Shown piece by piece: positions 15,711 to 24,294 of a stretch of 64,000 bases of DNA (position 1 is the first letter of the stretch; the number at the start of each line of letters is the position of its first letter). Origin of the DNA: Acidobacteriota bacterium (GTDB taxonomy: Bacteria > Acidobacteriota > G020349885); NCBI GenBank assembly GCA_020349885.1, contig CP070701.1, positions 1,140,926 to 1,204,925 of the forward strand. The letters are read 5' to 3'. The notes under the pieces were generated by a model, which made no database searches, was not told where the DNA came from, and saw only the letters and a list, made by a program, of their open reading frames with translations. A program made the translations under genes and the position numbers.

Positions 15711-16643
15711 ATGATTGAAGCCCGTCATCTCACGAAAATCTATCCCGCCCCGAGGGGCGGCACGACCGTCGCCGTGCAGGACATCTCCTTCCACATCGAG
15801 CGCGGCGAGGTCGTGGGCTTTCTCGGACCCAACGCGGCCGGCAAGACGACGACGATGCGCATCCTCACGGGCTATCTCACCCCCAACGAGGGGTGTGCCG
15901 TCATCGGGGGCTACGACGTGTCGGAGCGCCCCATCGAGGCGAAGCGCCTCATGGGCTATCTTCCCGAGCACCCTCCTCTCTACAGCGACCTCACGGTGAG
16001 GGAGTACCTCAAATTTGCGGCGCGCATCAAGGGCGTCGCGCGCCGCAACGTGCGCTCGCGCATGGACTACGTTACGGACGCCTGCGGCCTTTCCGAGGTG
16101 TGGGGGCGGCTGATCGGGCACATCTCGAAGGGCTACCACCAGCGCGTGGGAATCGCGCAGGCGCTCATCCACGACCCGCCCATTCTCATTCTCGACGAGC
16201 CGACCGCGAGCCTCGATCCGAAGCAGATTGTCGAGATTCGCTCGCTCATCAAGGAGCTCGGCCGCGAGCGCACCATCATCCTCTCAACGCACATTCTTCC
16301 CGAAGTCACCGTCACGTGCGAGAAGGTGCTCATCGTCCACCGGGGGCGGCTGCGCGCCGAGGACCGCATCGAAAATCTTCTCAAAGCCGCCGACCGCGTG
16401 TGGCTCGACGTGCGCGGCGCCGATTCGGACGAGGCGGTGCGCTCGGCCCTCGAAGGCGTCGCGGGCGTCAAGGACATCGCGGCGCGCGACGGGGGCGTCG
16501 AGGCGGCGCTCGAAGACGCGGGCGCCCGCTCGGAGCTCGCCCGCGCCGTCGTCTCGCGCGGCTGGGCGCTCCACGAGATGCGCTCCGCCGCGCGCTCACT
16601 CGAGGACGTGTTCCTCGAATTAACGAAGGAAGAAGGTCGATAG
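15711..16643 (+). CDS. ABC transporter ATPase, GldA-like
   Basis: A 310-residue ABC ATPase with Walker A GPNAAGKTT, signature ISKGYHQRVG, Walker B ILILDEPTASLDP and the switch histidine in LSTHILPE. The sequence and its two downstream neighbours match the GldA-GldF-GldG set, a three-part exporter needed for gliding in Bacteroidetes but also found as ABC-2 systems of unknown substrate in many phyla. Function beyond ATP-driven export is not claimed. It is followed after 6 bases by the permease. Confidence 0.87.
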   Translation: MIEARHLTKIYPAPRGGTTVAVQDISFHIERGEVVGFLGPNAAGKTTTMRILTGYLTPNEGCAVIGGYDVSERPIEAKRLMGYLPEHPPLYSDLTVREYLKFAARIKGVARRNVRSRMDYVTDACGLSEVWGRLIGHISKGYHQRVGIAQALIHDPPILILDEPTASLDPKQIVEIRSLIKELGRERTIILSTHILPEVTVTCEKVLIVHRGRLRAEDRIENLLKAADRVWLDVRGADSDEAVRSALEGVAGVKDIAARDGGVEAALEDAGARSELARAVVSRGWALHEMRSAARSLEDVFLELTKEEGR

Positions 16644-16649
16644 CCGACC

Positions 16650-17438
16650 ATGAATAACATCTGGGTCATCGCCGTTAAGGAGTGGAGACAATTCTTCGTT
16701 TCCGTCCTTGCCTACGTCTGCGGCGCCGCGCTTTTGCTCTTTGGCGGCTACTTCTTCGGCGTGTTTATGCGCGCCTTTAACGAGTTCTGCCTTCAGGCGT
16801 CGGGGTTCGTTGGGCAACCCGAGTTCGAGTACATGACGGAACACCTCAACATCAACGACGTCGTCGTCCGAAACTTCTTCGGCAGCGTGACTGTGATTTT
16901 CCTGATTGTTGTTCCCGCGGTGACGATGCGCCTCTTCGCAGAAGAGAAACGCGCGGGCACCGACGAACTGCTCTTTACGTCGCCCATCTCGGACTGGCAT
17001 CTCGTCGGAGGGAAATACCTGGGCGGGCTTCTGGCGGTGCTTACGCCGCTTGCGCTCACGCTGAGCTATACGGGGTTCCTTGCGATGCATGCCGCGCCCG
17101 ACTGGGGGCCGGTGTGGACGGGCTACGCGGGTCTTGCGTTCCTGGTGGCGGCGTATGTAGCCGTTGGACTTGCCGCGTCCGCCGCCACGCGAAGTCAACT
17201 TGTCGCCTATATACTTGCGTTCAGCGTCCTGCTTTTCCTGCATATCATCGGTTGGGCGGCCGAGTTGTCGAGCTACGAAACGGGGCAGGTCCTGCGCGCA
17301 CTCTCGTCCATGGAGCATTTCGAGAATTTTTCTAAAGGCGTCGTGGAGATTCGGGACATCGTTTACTTTCTGAGCGTGGCGGCGTTCGGCCTCGTCCTCA
17401 CGCACCAACTCGTGGCGGCACGGCGATGGAAGGGCTGA
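16650..17438 (+). CDS. ABC-2 transporter permease, GldF-like
   Basis: A 262-residue inner-membrane protein with six hydrophobic segments, starting IWVIAVKEWRQFFVSVLAY and containing RLFAEEKRAGTDELLFTSP, the typical ABC-2 cytoplasmic loop (EERxxGTxExL). It pairs with the preceding ATPase. Its end overlaps the next gene by 13 bases. Confidence 0.85.
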   Translation: MNNIWVIAVKEWRQFFVSVLAYVCGAALLLFGGYFFGVFMRAFNEFCLQASGFVGQPEFEYMTEHLNINDVVVRNFFGSVTVIFLIVVPAVTMRLFAEEKRAGTDELLFTSPISDWHLVGGKYLGGLLAVLTPLALTLSYTGFLAMHAAPDWGPVWTGYAGLAFLVAAYVAVGLAASAATRSQLVAYILAFSVLLFLHIIGWAAELSSYETGQVLRALSSMEHFENFSKGVVEIRDIVYFLSVAAFGLVLTHQLVAARRWKG

Positions 17439-18991
17439 GGAATCTTTCCCGGCACTTCGGCTGGCTGGCGCTTCTTTGCGTCGTCGCGGCGGCGTTCTGC
17501 TACCGGCTGCTCCTCGACAGCCACCCCTGGAGCGTGACGGCGGCCCTATCGGCGGCGCTTCTCCTGTTCGTCCTCTACGCCGTCTTTCAACGGGAAAGGA
17601 TCGTAAAAGCGCTCACGCGCGGGCGGACGCAGTCCGCCGTGAACACGCTTGTGGTGGTAGCGGCGTCGCTCGCCATTCTGGGTGTTCTGAACTACCTCGC
17701 CGCGCAGCACAACAAGCGCTTCGACCTCACGTCGAGCGGGCTCTTCACGCTCGCCGAGCAGAGCCGGAACGTCGCCCGCTCGCTTGAGGCGCCCGTGGAC
17801 GTCTACGCCTTCCTCCGCACCGCCGACACCGACTCGAGGCAGGAGTTCGACGACCTGATGGACGCCTACCGGCTCGAGACGCCGCACCTCCGCCCCCGCG
17901 TCGTCGATCCCATCGAGCGGCGCGATCTGGCCGAGCTGCACAACATCACGGAGTTCGGAACGGTGGTGTTCGACAAGGCGGGCGACACGAAGCGCACCAC
18001 GGAGATTTCGGAAGAATCCTTCACGGAGACGCTAATCGAACTCACGACGGGCGAGACGCGGGCGGTCTATTTCCTCGCGGGCCACGAGGAGCTTTCTTTC
18101 GAGGACAGCGACGAGATGACCGGGTTCAGCCTCGCCGCGGAGCGCCTCGGGAACATGAACTGCGAGGTGAAGGAATTTTCCCTCATTCCCGATCTGGCCG
18201 TTCCCGGGGACGCCGCGGCCGTCGTAATCGCCGCGCCCAGGAAGCCGCTCCTTGACAAGGAGCGCGATATCCTCACGGAGTACGCGGAGCGGCGGGGGGG
18301 GCGGCTTCTCGTTCTGCTTGAGCGCTACAGCCCCGCCGAGTGGCGCGAGTGGCTCCTCGGCTGGGGCCTCCGCGTCCTCGACGCCACGGTGCTGGACCCG
18401 GTGGGGGCGTCCCTTTTCGGAAATTACTTACTGGCCGCCGCCTCCGGCTACTCGACCACGCATCCCGCGACCGAAGCCTTTTCCGCCGCGGCGTTCCTTC
18501 CCATAGCCGTTCCCGTGGAGGCCGACCTGCAGGCCATGAAGGACGAGGTGAGCGGCCATGCGGAGGCGATAGTCTTTACGAGCGAGGCCGCATGGGGCGA
18601 CACCGACAAGGCGGTCTTTCAGTTCGACGAGGGCGTCGACTTGGAGGGCCCGCTTCCCATCGCCGCCTACGCCCGCGTCGACCCGCCCGCAAGCGAAGCG
18701 GAGGAAACCGAGGAACGGCCCGAAGGCCGCGTGATTGTCGTGGGCGACGCCGACTTCGCGTCGAACGGCTACCAGCACCTTTCGGGAAACGCCGACCTTT
18801 TCGCCAACTTCGTGAACTGGCTCGCGGAGCAGGAATCGCTCCTCGGCATCGCTCCGAACAAGGCCAAGGCTTCGATGATCGAAATGTCGCGCTCCGAGGT
18901 GTTGCTCCTGTTGTGTGTGGTCGTGCTCGGGCTCCCCGGCGCCTCTCTCCTCGCGGGCGGCGTGGTGTGGTGGCGGCGGAGGAATCTCTAA
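17426..18991 (+). CDS. GldG-like auxiliary component of the ABC system
   Basis: A 521-residue protein with N-terminal helices (about residues 11-30, 35-52 and 72-90), a large extracytoplasmic domain and a C-terminal helix followed by WWRRRNL. FDLTSSGLFTLAEQSRNV after the third helix and VYFLAGHEELSFED match the GldG/DUF4350-type domain of this family. It starts inside the permease gene, so the two are co-translated. The three genes form a closed transport unit; no substrate gene is adjacent. Confidence 0.82.
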   Translation: MEGLRNLSRHFGWLALLCVVAAAFCYRLLLDSHPWSVTAALSAALLLFVLYAVFQRERIVKALTRGRTQSAVNTLVVVAASLAILGVLNYLAAQHNKRFDLTSSGLFTLAEQSRNVARSLEAPVDVYAFLRTADTDSRQEFDDLMDAYRLETPHLRPRVVDPIERRDLAELHNITEFGTVVFDKAGDTKRTTEISEESFTETLIELTTGETRAVYFLAGHEELSFEDSDEMTGFSLAAERLGNMNCEVKEFSLIPDLAVPGDAAAVVIAAPRKPLLDKERDILTEYAERRGGRLLVLLERYSPAEWREWLLGWGLRVLDATVLDPVGASLFGNYLLAAASGYSTTHPATEAFSAAAFLPIAVPVEADLQAMKDEVSGHAEAIVFTSEAAWGDTDKAVFQFDEGVDLEGPLPIAAYARVDPPASEAEETEERPEGRVIVVGDADFASNGYQHLSGNADLFANFVNWLAEQESLLGIAPNKAKASMIEMSRSEVLLLLCVVVLGLPGASLLAGGVVWWRRRNL

Positions 18992-19051
18992 GCGGAAACG
19001 CAGGGGCGAGGTTACCTGCCATTGCGTCGCGTGCAGAAGATGCGTTGCGTT

Positions 19052-19078
19052 GTCTGCACCTTCCGAACCTTCCGCACC
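19052..19078. repeat. Nonamer tandem repeat TTCCGCACC
   Basis: GTCTGCACC, TTCCGAACC and TTCCGCACC run in tandem upstream of pdxJ, sharing the nonamer seen after nagZ. The rest of the 145-base gap (18992-19136) holds nothing else I recognise. Confidence 0.6.
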
Positions 19079-19136
19079 ATTCTTTCTTTTCGCTCTCCTT
19101 GACCGTTCTCCCTTATCCCTCTACCATGGATGTGCG

Positions 19137-19880
19137 ATGACCCGCCTTGCCGTAAACATTGACCACATCGCGACGCTCCGCGAGGCGCGCAAGGGCACGG
19201 AGCCGGACCCCGTGGCGGCCGCCGTTCTGGCCGAGCTTGCGGGCGCCCACGGCATCACCGTGCACCTGCGCGGCGACCGGCGGCATATCAAGGAGCGCGA
19301 CGTGGAGCTCCTGCGCGCAACCATCAAGACGCAGCTCAACATCGAAATGGCCGCGACCCAGGAGATGATGAAAATCGCCGCGGCGCTCCGGCCCGACATC
19401 GTCACCTTCGTCCCCGAGCGCCCGAACGAGGTCACCACGGAGGGCGGCCTCGACGCCATGCTCCACGGCGACGCGCTGCGCTCCTTCTCGCAGATTCTCA
19501 AAGACGCGGGGATACGCACGAGCATTTTTCTGGACCCGGACCTGGACCAGATCAAGGCCGCACACCGGCTCGGCGCCGACACGGTGGAAATCAACACCCT
19601 GCGTTACGCCGCGCACGCCGCTCCCCGGAGCGAGACGCCGCGCCGTTCCGACCTCGCCGAGGAGTTTGAGAAGATACGGGAGGCGGCGCGCATGGCCGTG
19701 AAATTCGGCATCCGCGTCGCCGCGGGCCACGACCTCAACTATCGGAACGTCGGGCCCGTGTCGGCCATGGAGGAGGTCGTGGAGCTGAACATCGGCCACG
19801 CCATCGTGGCGCGCGCCTCGCTCGTGGGACTCGAGCGCGCCGTGCGCGAGATGCTCGAGGCGATGCACACGGCGTTTTGA
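19137..19880 (+). CDS. pdxJ: Pyridoxine 5'-phosphate synthase PdxJ
   Basis: PdxJ condenses aminoacetone phosphate with deoxyxylulose phosphate to make pyridoxine phosphate (DXP-independent pathway absent). The 247-residue product shows the family start LAVNIDHIATLREAR, IEMAATQEMMKIA, VTFVPERPNEVTTEGG and AAGHDLNYRNV. I chose ATG at 19137; a longer frame from 18915 would run through the end of the GldG-like gene and the nonamer repeats. It appears to be a single-gene unit. Confidence 0.95.
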   Translation: MTRLAVNIDHIATLREARKGTEPDPVAAAVLAELAGAHGITVHLRGDRRHIKERDVELLRATIKTQLNIEMAATQEMMKIAAALRPDIVTFVPERPNEVTTEGGLDAMLHGDALRSFSQILKDAGIRTSIFLDPDLDQIKAAHRLGADTVEINTLRYAAHAAPRSETPRRSDLAEEFEKIREAARMAVKFGIRVAAGHDLNYRNVGPVSAMEEVVELNIGHAIVARASLVGLERAVREMLEAMHTAF

Positions 19881-19893
19881 GAATCCGGCACCC

Positions 19894-19912
19894 GTAGCCC
19901 CCCTCGGGCTGC
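19894..19912 (+). terminator. Hairpin after pdxJ
   Basis: GTAGCCC, loop CCCTC, GGGCTGC gives a 7-bp stem 13 bases after the pdxJ stop. There is no T-run, so it is a weak terminator candidate. The ileS promoter begins 8 bases later. Confidence 0.35.
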
Positions 19913-19919
19913 GTCTGCG

Positions 19920-19948
19920 TTGACTGCCTCCCCGAAACTTCCTACAAT
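19920..19948 (+). promoter_or_regulatory. Promoter of the ileS-lspA-lgt operon
   Basis: TTGACT (19920-19925), 17-base spacer, TACAAT (19943-19948), close to consensus. The leader would be about 33 bases. I see no T-box or other riboswitch in it; it is too short for one. Confidence 0.7.
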
Positions 19949-19987
19949 ACAGAGCGAAAGTGCGCATGAAATTTAGAAAATTCTGCC

Positions 19988-22828
19988 ATGGCGAATAACG
20001 TAAAGCAGCGTGACTACAAGAGCACGCTCAACCTCCCCCGCACCGAATTTTCCATGAAGGCCCAGCTTCCCCGGCGTGAGCCGGAGCAGCTTGAGCGCTG
20101 GGAGGCGATGGGCCTTTACGAAAAGATTCTCGAGGCGCGTCGCGGCTCGCCCGCCTTCGTCCTCCACGACGGCCCGCCTTACGCGAACGGAAACATTCAC
20201 CTCGGCACGGCGCTCAACAAAATTCTGAAAGACTTTATCGTCAAGGCGAAGACCATGGAGGGTCTCTTCTGCCCCTACGTTCCGGGCTGGGACTGCCACG
20301 GGCTTCCCATCGAGCTCAAGGTCGAGGAGGCGATGAGAAAAGAAAAAGGCGCGGAGGGCGCACTTTCCGCGCCTTCCGGTGACAGGCGGCTCGAGGCGCG
20401 CCGCCGCTGCCGCGAGCACGCAGAGCGCTTCATCCGCGTCCAGCGCGACGAGTTCAAGCGCCTGGGCGTTTTCGGGGCGTGGGAAAAACCCTACCTGACC
20501 ATGGATCCCGACTACCAGGCCTCCATCGTCGAGCAGTTCGCGCACTTCTATCTGAACGGAAACGTCTATCGCGGCCGCCGACCCGTCTACTGGTGCGCCT
20601 CCTGCGCGACGGCGCTCGCCGAGGCCGAGGTCGAGTACGACGACCACACCTCGCCTTCCGTCTACGTGGCCTTCCCCCTCAAGAAATTCTTCAAAACCGA
20701 GCTCGTCGAGCGGAGCGCGTCCGTTCTCATCTGGACCACGACGCCGTGGACGCTTCCCGCGAACCTTGCGATCGCCTTTCACCCGGAGCTTCGCTACGCC
20801 GTCGTGCGCGCCGCAAAGGGCGGCGAAGAAAATCTCTACATCCTTTATGAAGGCCTCGTCGAATCGGTGCGCGCCGCGTGCGGGTGGGACGGCGTGGAGG
20901 TGCTCGAAACGTTCGAGGGCAAGGAGGCCGAGGGAGGTGCGTGCCGCCATCCATTTATGGAGAGCGATTCGCTTCTCGTGCTCGCCGACTACGTCACGAC
21001 CGAGCAGGGCACCGGCTGCGTGCACACGGCGCCGGGGCACGGCCTCGAGGATTTTGTCACCGGCCAAAAGTACGGCCTTGAGCCCTATGCGCCCCTCGAC
21101 GACCGCGGCGTTTTTCTCGAGGGGCCGTGGAAGGGCATGAACGTGTTCGACGCCAACGCGCCCATATGCGCGCGGCTCCGAGAGGACGGATTCCTCCTGG
21201 CGCAGTCGGATCTCTCGCACTCCTATCCCCACTGCTGGCGCTGCAAGAGGCCCATCGTCTTTCGCTCGACGCCGCAGTGGTTCATCTCGATGCAGCACGA
21301 CGGCCTGCGCGAGAAGGCTCTCGAGGCCGTGGCGAAAACGACGTGGATTCCCCCCTGGGGCGAGGAGCGGATGCACAACACCGTCCGGGAGCGCCCCGAC
21401 TGGTGCATCTCGAGGCAGCGCGCATGGGGCGTGCCCATTCCCGTGTTCTACTGCGCGGGCTGCGAGGAGCCCTACGCCACGAAGGAGACCCTGGCGCGCA
21501 TTGCGGAGATTTTCCGCGAGGAAGGCGCCGACTCGTGGTATCGGCGCGAGGGGGCGCATTTTCTCCCCCGCGGCGCCGCGTGCCCGAAATGCGGCCATAA
21601 GCAATTTCGCAGGGAGGAAGACATTCTCGACGTCTGGTTCGATTCGGGCGCGTCGAGCCTCACGGTGCTCGAGGCGCATCCCGATCTGCACTGGCCCGCG
21701 GACGTGTACCTCGAAGGGACGGACCAGTACCGCGGCTGGTTCAACTCGTCGCTCATGGTGGCGCTTCGGGCGCGCGGTGAGGCGCCCTACCGCACCGTCG
21801 TCACGCACGGCTTCACGGTGGACGAGCAGGGGCACAAGATGTCGAAGTCCCTCGGGAACGTCATCGCGCCGCAGGAGGTGGAGGAAAAGTACGGCGCCGA
21901 GATCCTGCGGCTCTGGGTCGCCATGACCGACTACCGGAGCGACATGGCCGTCTCGCATGCCATGCTGGGCCGCTGCGCCGAGTCCTATCGAAAGATTCGC
22001 AACACCTGCCGCTACCTCCTCGGCAACCTCTTCGATTACGAGCAGGGCTGCGCGGGCGAGGAGCTCGAGCCGCTCGATCGGTGGGCGCTTACGCGCCTCG
22101 GGGAGTTCGAAAAAACCATGTGCCGCGCCTACGCCGCGTACGAGTTTCACCGGGTCTATCACCTGCTCGTCAACTTCTGCTCCGTGGACCTGAGCGCGCA
22201 GTACTTCGACATCCTCAAGGATCGCCTGTACTGCTCCTCGGCGAACGCGCCGGAGCGCCGCTCGGCGCAGCACGCGCTTCACCTCATCGGCGCGTCGCTC
22301 GCGCGCCTGATGGCGCCCATCCTGCCGTTTACCGCCGAGGAGGTCTGGCAGAATCTTCCGGCGAAGGAAGGTCGAGAGGAGAGCGTTCATTTAGCAAAAT
22401 TCAAAAGCTTCGGCCTGGAACGCGACGAGAAATTTCGCGCCCGGTGGGACAATCTCTTCCGGCTGCGGGACGACGCCCTCAAGGCGCTTGAGCTGGCGCG
22501 CGCTCAGAAGGCGGTCGGAAATTCCCTGACTGCGAAGGTCGCGCTTACGTGGGACGGCGCGCCGCCCGACTGGGTTCGGGAAGCGGAAAATTTCCTGCCG
22601 TCGCTTTTCATTGTCTCGCAGGTCGAAAACGGCTCGAACGAGAATCCTGCTCCGAGAGAGCCGGCGCACCAAAGCGAGAACTTTCCGGGCCTCTCGGTGC
22701 GGGTGCTTCCGGCGGAGGGCGAAAAATGCGCCCGCTGCTGGATGCATTCACCCAGCGTGGGCGGCGACTCCGAACATCCCGACGCCTGCGCGCGCTGCGC
22801 CGGGGTGCTGGGGGAGCTGGGCGCTTGA
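19988..22828 (+). CDS. ileS: Isoleucyl-tRNA synthetase
   Basis: Charges tRNA-Ile. The 946-residue product has the class I signature in [15 protein letters not shown] (HLGT in place of HIGH, a common IleS variant), the editing-domain segment, the DVWFDSG motif, the KMSKS loop ([10 protein letters not shown]), and a C-terminal zinc finger with CARCW and CARC pairs. Length is normal. It is followed directly by lspA, a pairing found in many bacteria. Confidence 0.97.
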   Translation: MANNVKQRDYKSTLNLPRTEFSMKAQLPRREPEQLERWEAMGLYEKILEARRGSPAFVLHDGPPYANGNIHLGTALNKILKDFIVKAKTMEGLFCPYVPGWDCHGLPIELKVEEAMRKEKGAEGALSAPSGDRRLEARRRCREHAERFIRVQRDEFKRLGVFGAWEKPYLTMDPDYQASIVEQFAHFYLNGNVYRGRRPVYWCASCATALAEAEVEYDDHTSPSVYVAFPLKKFFKTELVERSASVLIWTTTPWTLPANLAIAFHPELRYAVVRAAKGGEENLYILYEGLVESVRAACGWDGVEVLETFEGKEAEGGACRHPFMESDSLLVLADYVTTEQGTGCVHTAPGHGLEDFVTGQKYGLEPYAPLDDRGVFLEGPWKGMNVFDANAPICARLREDGFLLAQSDLSHSYPHCWRCKRPIVFRSTPQWFISMQHDGLREKALEAVAKTTWIPPWGEERMHNTVRERPDWCISRQRAWGVPIPVFYCAGCEEPYATKETLARIAEIFREEGADSWYRREGAHFLPRGAACPKCGHKQFRREEDILDVWFDSGASSLTVLEAHPDLHWPADVYLEGTDQYRGWFNSSLMVALRARGEAPYRTVVTHGFTVDEQGHKMSKSLGNVIAPQEVEEKYGAEILRLWVAMTDYRSDMAVSHAMLGRCAESYRKIRNTCRYLLGNLFDYEQGCAGEELEPLDRWALTRLGEFEKTMCRAYAAYEFHRVYHLLVNFCSVDLSAQYFDILKDRLYCSSANAPERRSAQHALHLIGASLARLMAPILPFTAEEVWQNLPAKEGREESVHLAKFKSFGLERDEKFRARWDNLFRLRDDALKALELARAQKAVGNSLTAKVALTWDGAPPDWVREAENFLPSLFIVSQVENGSNENPAPREPAHQSENFPGLSVRVLPAEGEKCARCWMHSPSVGGDSEHPDACARCAGVLGELGA

Positions 22829-23346
22829 AAAAGATGGCCGTTCGCCGCGAAGCGCTTCCCCTTTTTCTTTTTTTGCTGCTCGTGGCCGCGGTGTTCGCCC
22901 TGGACCAGCACACCAAGACGCGGATGTTGGACGCGTTCTCGCACGGAACGAGTCTTCCGGTGGTGGAAAACTTTTTCTCGCTCACGCTCGTTCACAACGA
23001 GGGCGGCGCGTTCGGGCTTTTCGCGACGCTTCCCGACCCCTACCAAAACGTTTTTCTCCTGGTTCTTCCCCTGGCGGCCATCGTGATGTTTGTGGCCTAT
23101 TTTTTGGCGTATGCGCGCACGAGCGTGCTGCTCGCGGCGGCCTTCGGACTCATCGTGGGCGGCGCGCTGGGGAACCTCCTCGACCGCATCGCGCTCGGCT
23201 ACGTGGTGGATTTCTTCGACTTCCACTGGTACGACGGCGTGGCATGGCCGACGTTCAACGTGGCCGACAGCGCCGTCACCGTGGGCGCCGGGCTTTTGCT
23301 GTTGGATTATCTTATGAGCGCTCGGCGAGCGGGGCGAAAGCCATAA
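22825..23346 (+). CDS. lspA: Lipoprotein signal peptidase
   Basis: Aspartic protease of the inner membrane that removes the signal peptide from diacylated prolipoproteins. The 173-residue product has four hydrophobic segments and both catalytic Asp motifs: [18 protein letters not shown] and [11 protein letters not shown]. Start: TTG at 22825 overlaps the ileS stop (TTGA) and has GGGGGAG 8 bases upstream; ATG at 22834 is the alternative. It sits between ileS and lgt. Confidence 0.92.
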   Translation: MKKMAVRREALPLFLFLLLVAAVFALDQHTKTRMLDAFSHGTSLPVVENFFSLTLVHNEGGAFGLFATLPDPYQNVFLLVLPLAAIVMFVAYFLAYARTSVLLAAAFGLIVGGALGNLLDRIALGYVVDFFDFHWYDGVAWPTFNVADSAVTVGAGLLLLDYLMSARRAGRKP

Positions 23347-23349
23347 GCC

Positions 23350-24147
23350 ATGCACCCGAAGCTTCTTGAGATCGGCGGCTTTTTTCTTCCCACCTACGGT
23401 GTCCTGCTCGTGCTTGCCTATCTGCTGGCGCTGAGGGTCAGCGTCAAGTTGGCGGAAAAGGACGGCATCAACGGCCAGAAAATCTTCGACATGGGACTCT
23501 GGATGCTCATTGCGGCCCTGGCGGGCGCAAAACTCTTCTCCGTCTTCGTCGACTGGGAGTACTACATGGAATATCCGCGTGAGCTCGTGGGGCTGCTTCG
23601 CCTCGGGGGCGTGTTCTACGGGGGGTTTTTATGCGCCGCCTTGGCGGGGATTTGGTACATCCACCGCCACGCACTCCCGTTTTGGCGCGTTGCGGACATC
23701 TTCGCCGTAGCGCTCCCCCTGGGGCAAGCGGTGGGGCGCGTCGGATGCCTCGCCGCGGGCTGCTGCTACGGAAAGCCCGCCGCGTGGGGTTTTTCCATCA
23801 CCTTCCGCGACGCGTTCGCCCACCGCTACATCGGGGTCCCCATGAACATTCCCCTCTATCCCACGCAAATCTACCTCTCGGTCACGGACCTTCTGGTCTT
23901 CGCCGTGATGTGCCTCCTCTTCGGCCGCCGCACCTATGCGGGTCGGGTTTTCGGGTGGTTTCTCGTCGTCTCCTCGGTGTTTCGCTTCGCGCTCGAGTAT
24001 CTGCGCGGCGACCCGCGCGGCACGTTCATGAGCACGGCGCTTTCCACATCGCAGGGGGTGAGCTTGATTTTGGCTTTGCTCGGTGCCGCCCTTCTTCTGT
24101 ACTTGAGGAAGGCGCATCGGCACGCCTCCCGAAAGGCACCGGCCTGA
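23350..24147 (+). CDS. lgt: Prolipoprotein diacylglyceryl transferase
   Basis: First enzyme of lipoprotein maturation, transferring diacylglycerol to the lipobox Cys. The 265-residue product has about seven hydrophobic segments, the Lgt signature GQAVGRVGCLAAGCCYG, YPTQIYLS, and the FRFALEYLRGD motif. It follows lspA by 3 bases. With lnt at 7.7 kb the window encodes all three steps of the pathway. Confidence 0.94.
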   Translation: MHPKLLEIGGFFLPTYGVLLVLAYLLALRVSVKLAEKDGINGQKIFDMGLWMLIAALAGAKLFSVFVDWEYYMEYPRELVGLLRLGGVFYGGFLCAALAGIWYIHRHALPFWRVADIFAVALPLGQAVGRVGCLAAGCCYGKPAAWGFSITFRDAFAHRYIGVPMNIPLYPTQIYLSVTDLLVFAVMCLLFGRRTYAGRVFGWFLVVSSVFRFALEYLRGDPRGTFMSTALSTSQGVSLILALLGAALLLYLRKAHRHASRKAPA

Positions 24148-24203
24148 CGCGGGCCGCAGGGCGCCGCGTGAGGAATGCCGGGGGTGCAGACGCCGTTCTT
24201 TTG

Positions 24204-24212
24204 TGCTATCCT
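24204..24212 (+). promoter_or_regulatory. Extended -10 promoter of the subtilase gene
   Basis: TGCTATCCT without a clear -35; leader of about 75 bases. AAAGGGG is a few bases before the ATG at 24295. A 9-codon frame (ATG 24269, stop 24296-24298) overlaps the subtilase start as ATGA and has no obvious ribosome-binding site of its own. Confidence 0.45.
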
Positions 24213-24294
24213 ACAAGGTCGCACTTTCAAGCACGGCCGGGGCGTATAGCTCCATGGGGGAACGCAAGATGAGCCTTTTGAAAGGGGATGTGTC

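Noticed and set aside
19949-19987. T-box or other leader element before ileS
   Set aside because: The leader is under 40 bases, too short for a T-box, and no stem series is visible.
19973-22390. 805-codon reverse-strand frame opposite ileS
   Set aside because: It is a GC-rich shadow of ileS with Arg/Val/Gly/His-heavy composition and no family motif, while the forward frame is a complete IleS.
24240-24275. Possible tRNA-like segment before the subtilase
   Set aside because: GGGGCGTATAGCTCC recalls a tRNA start, but no anticodon stem, T-arm or matching acceptor end follows.
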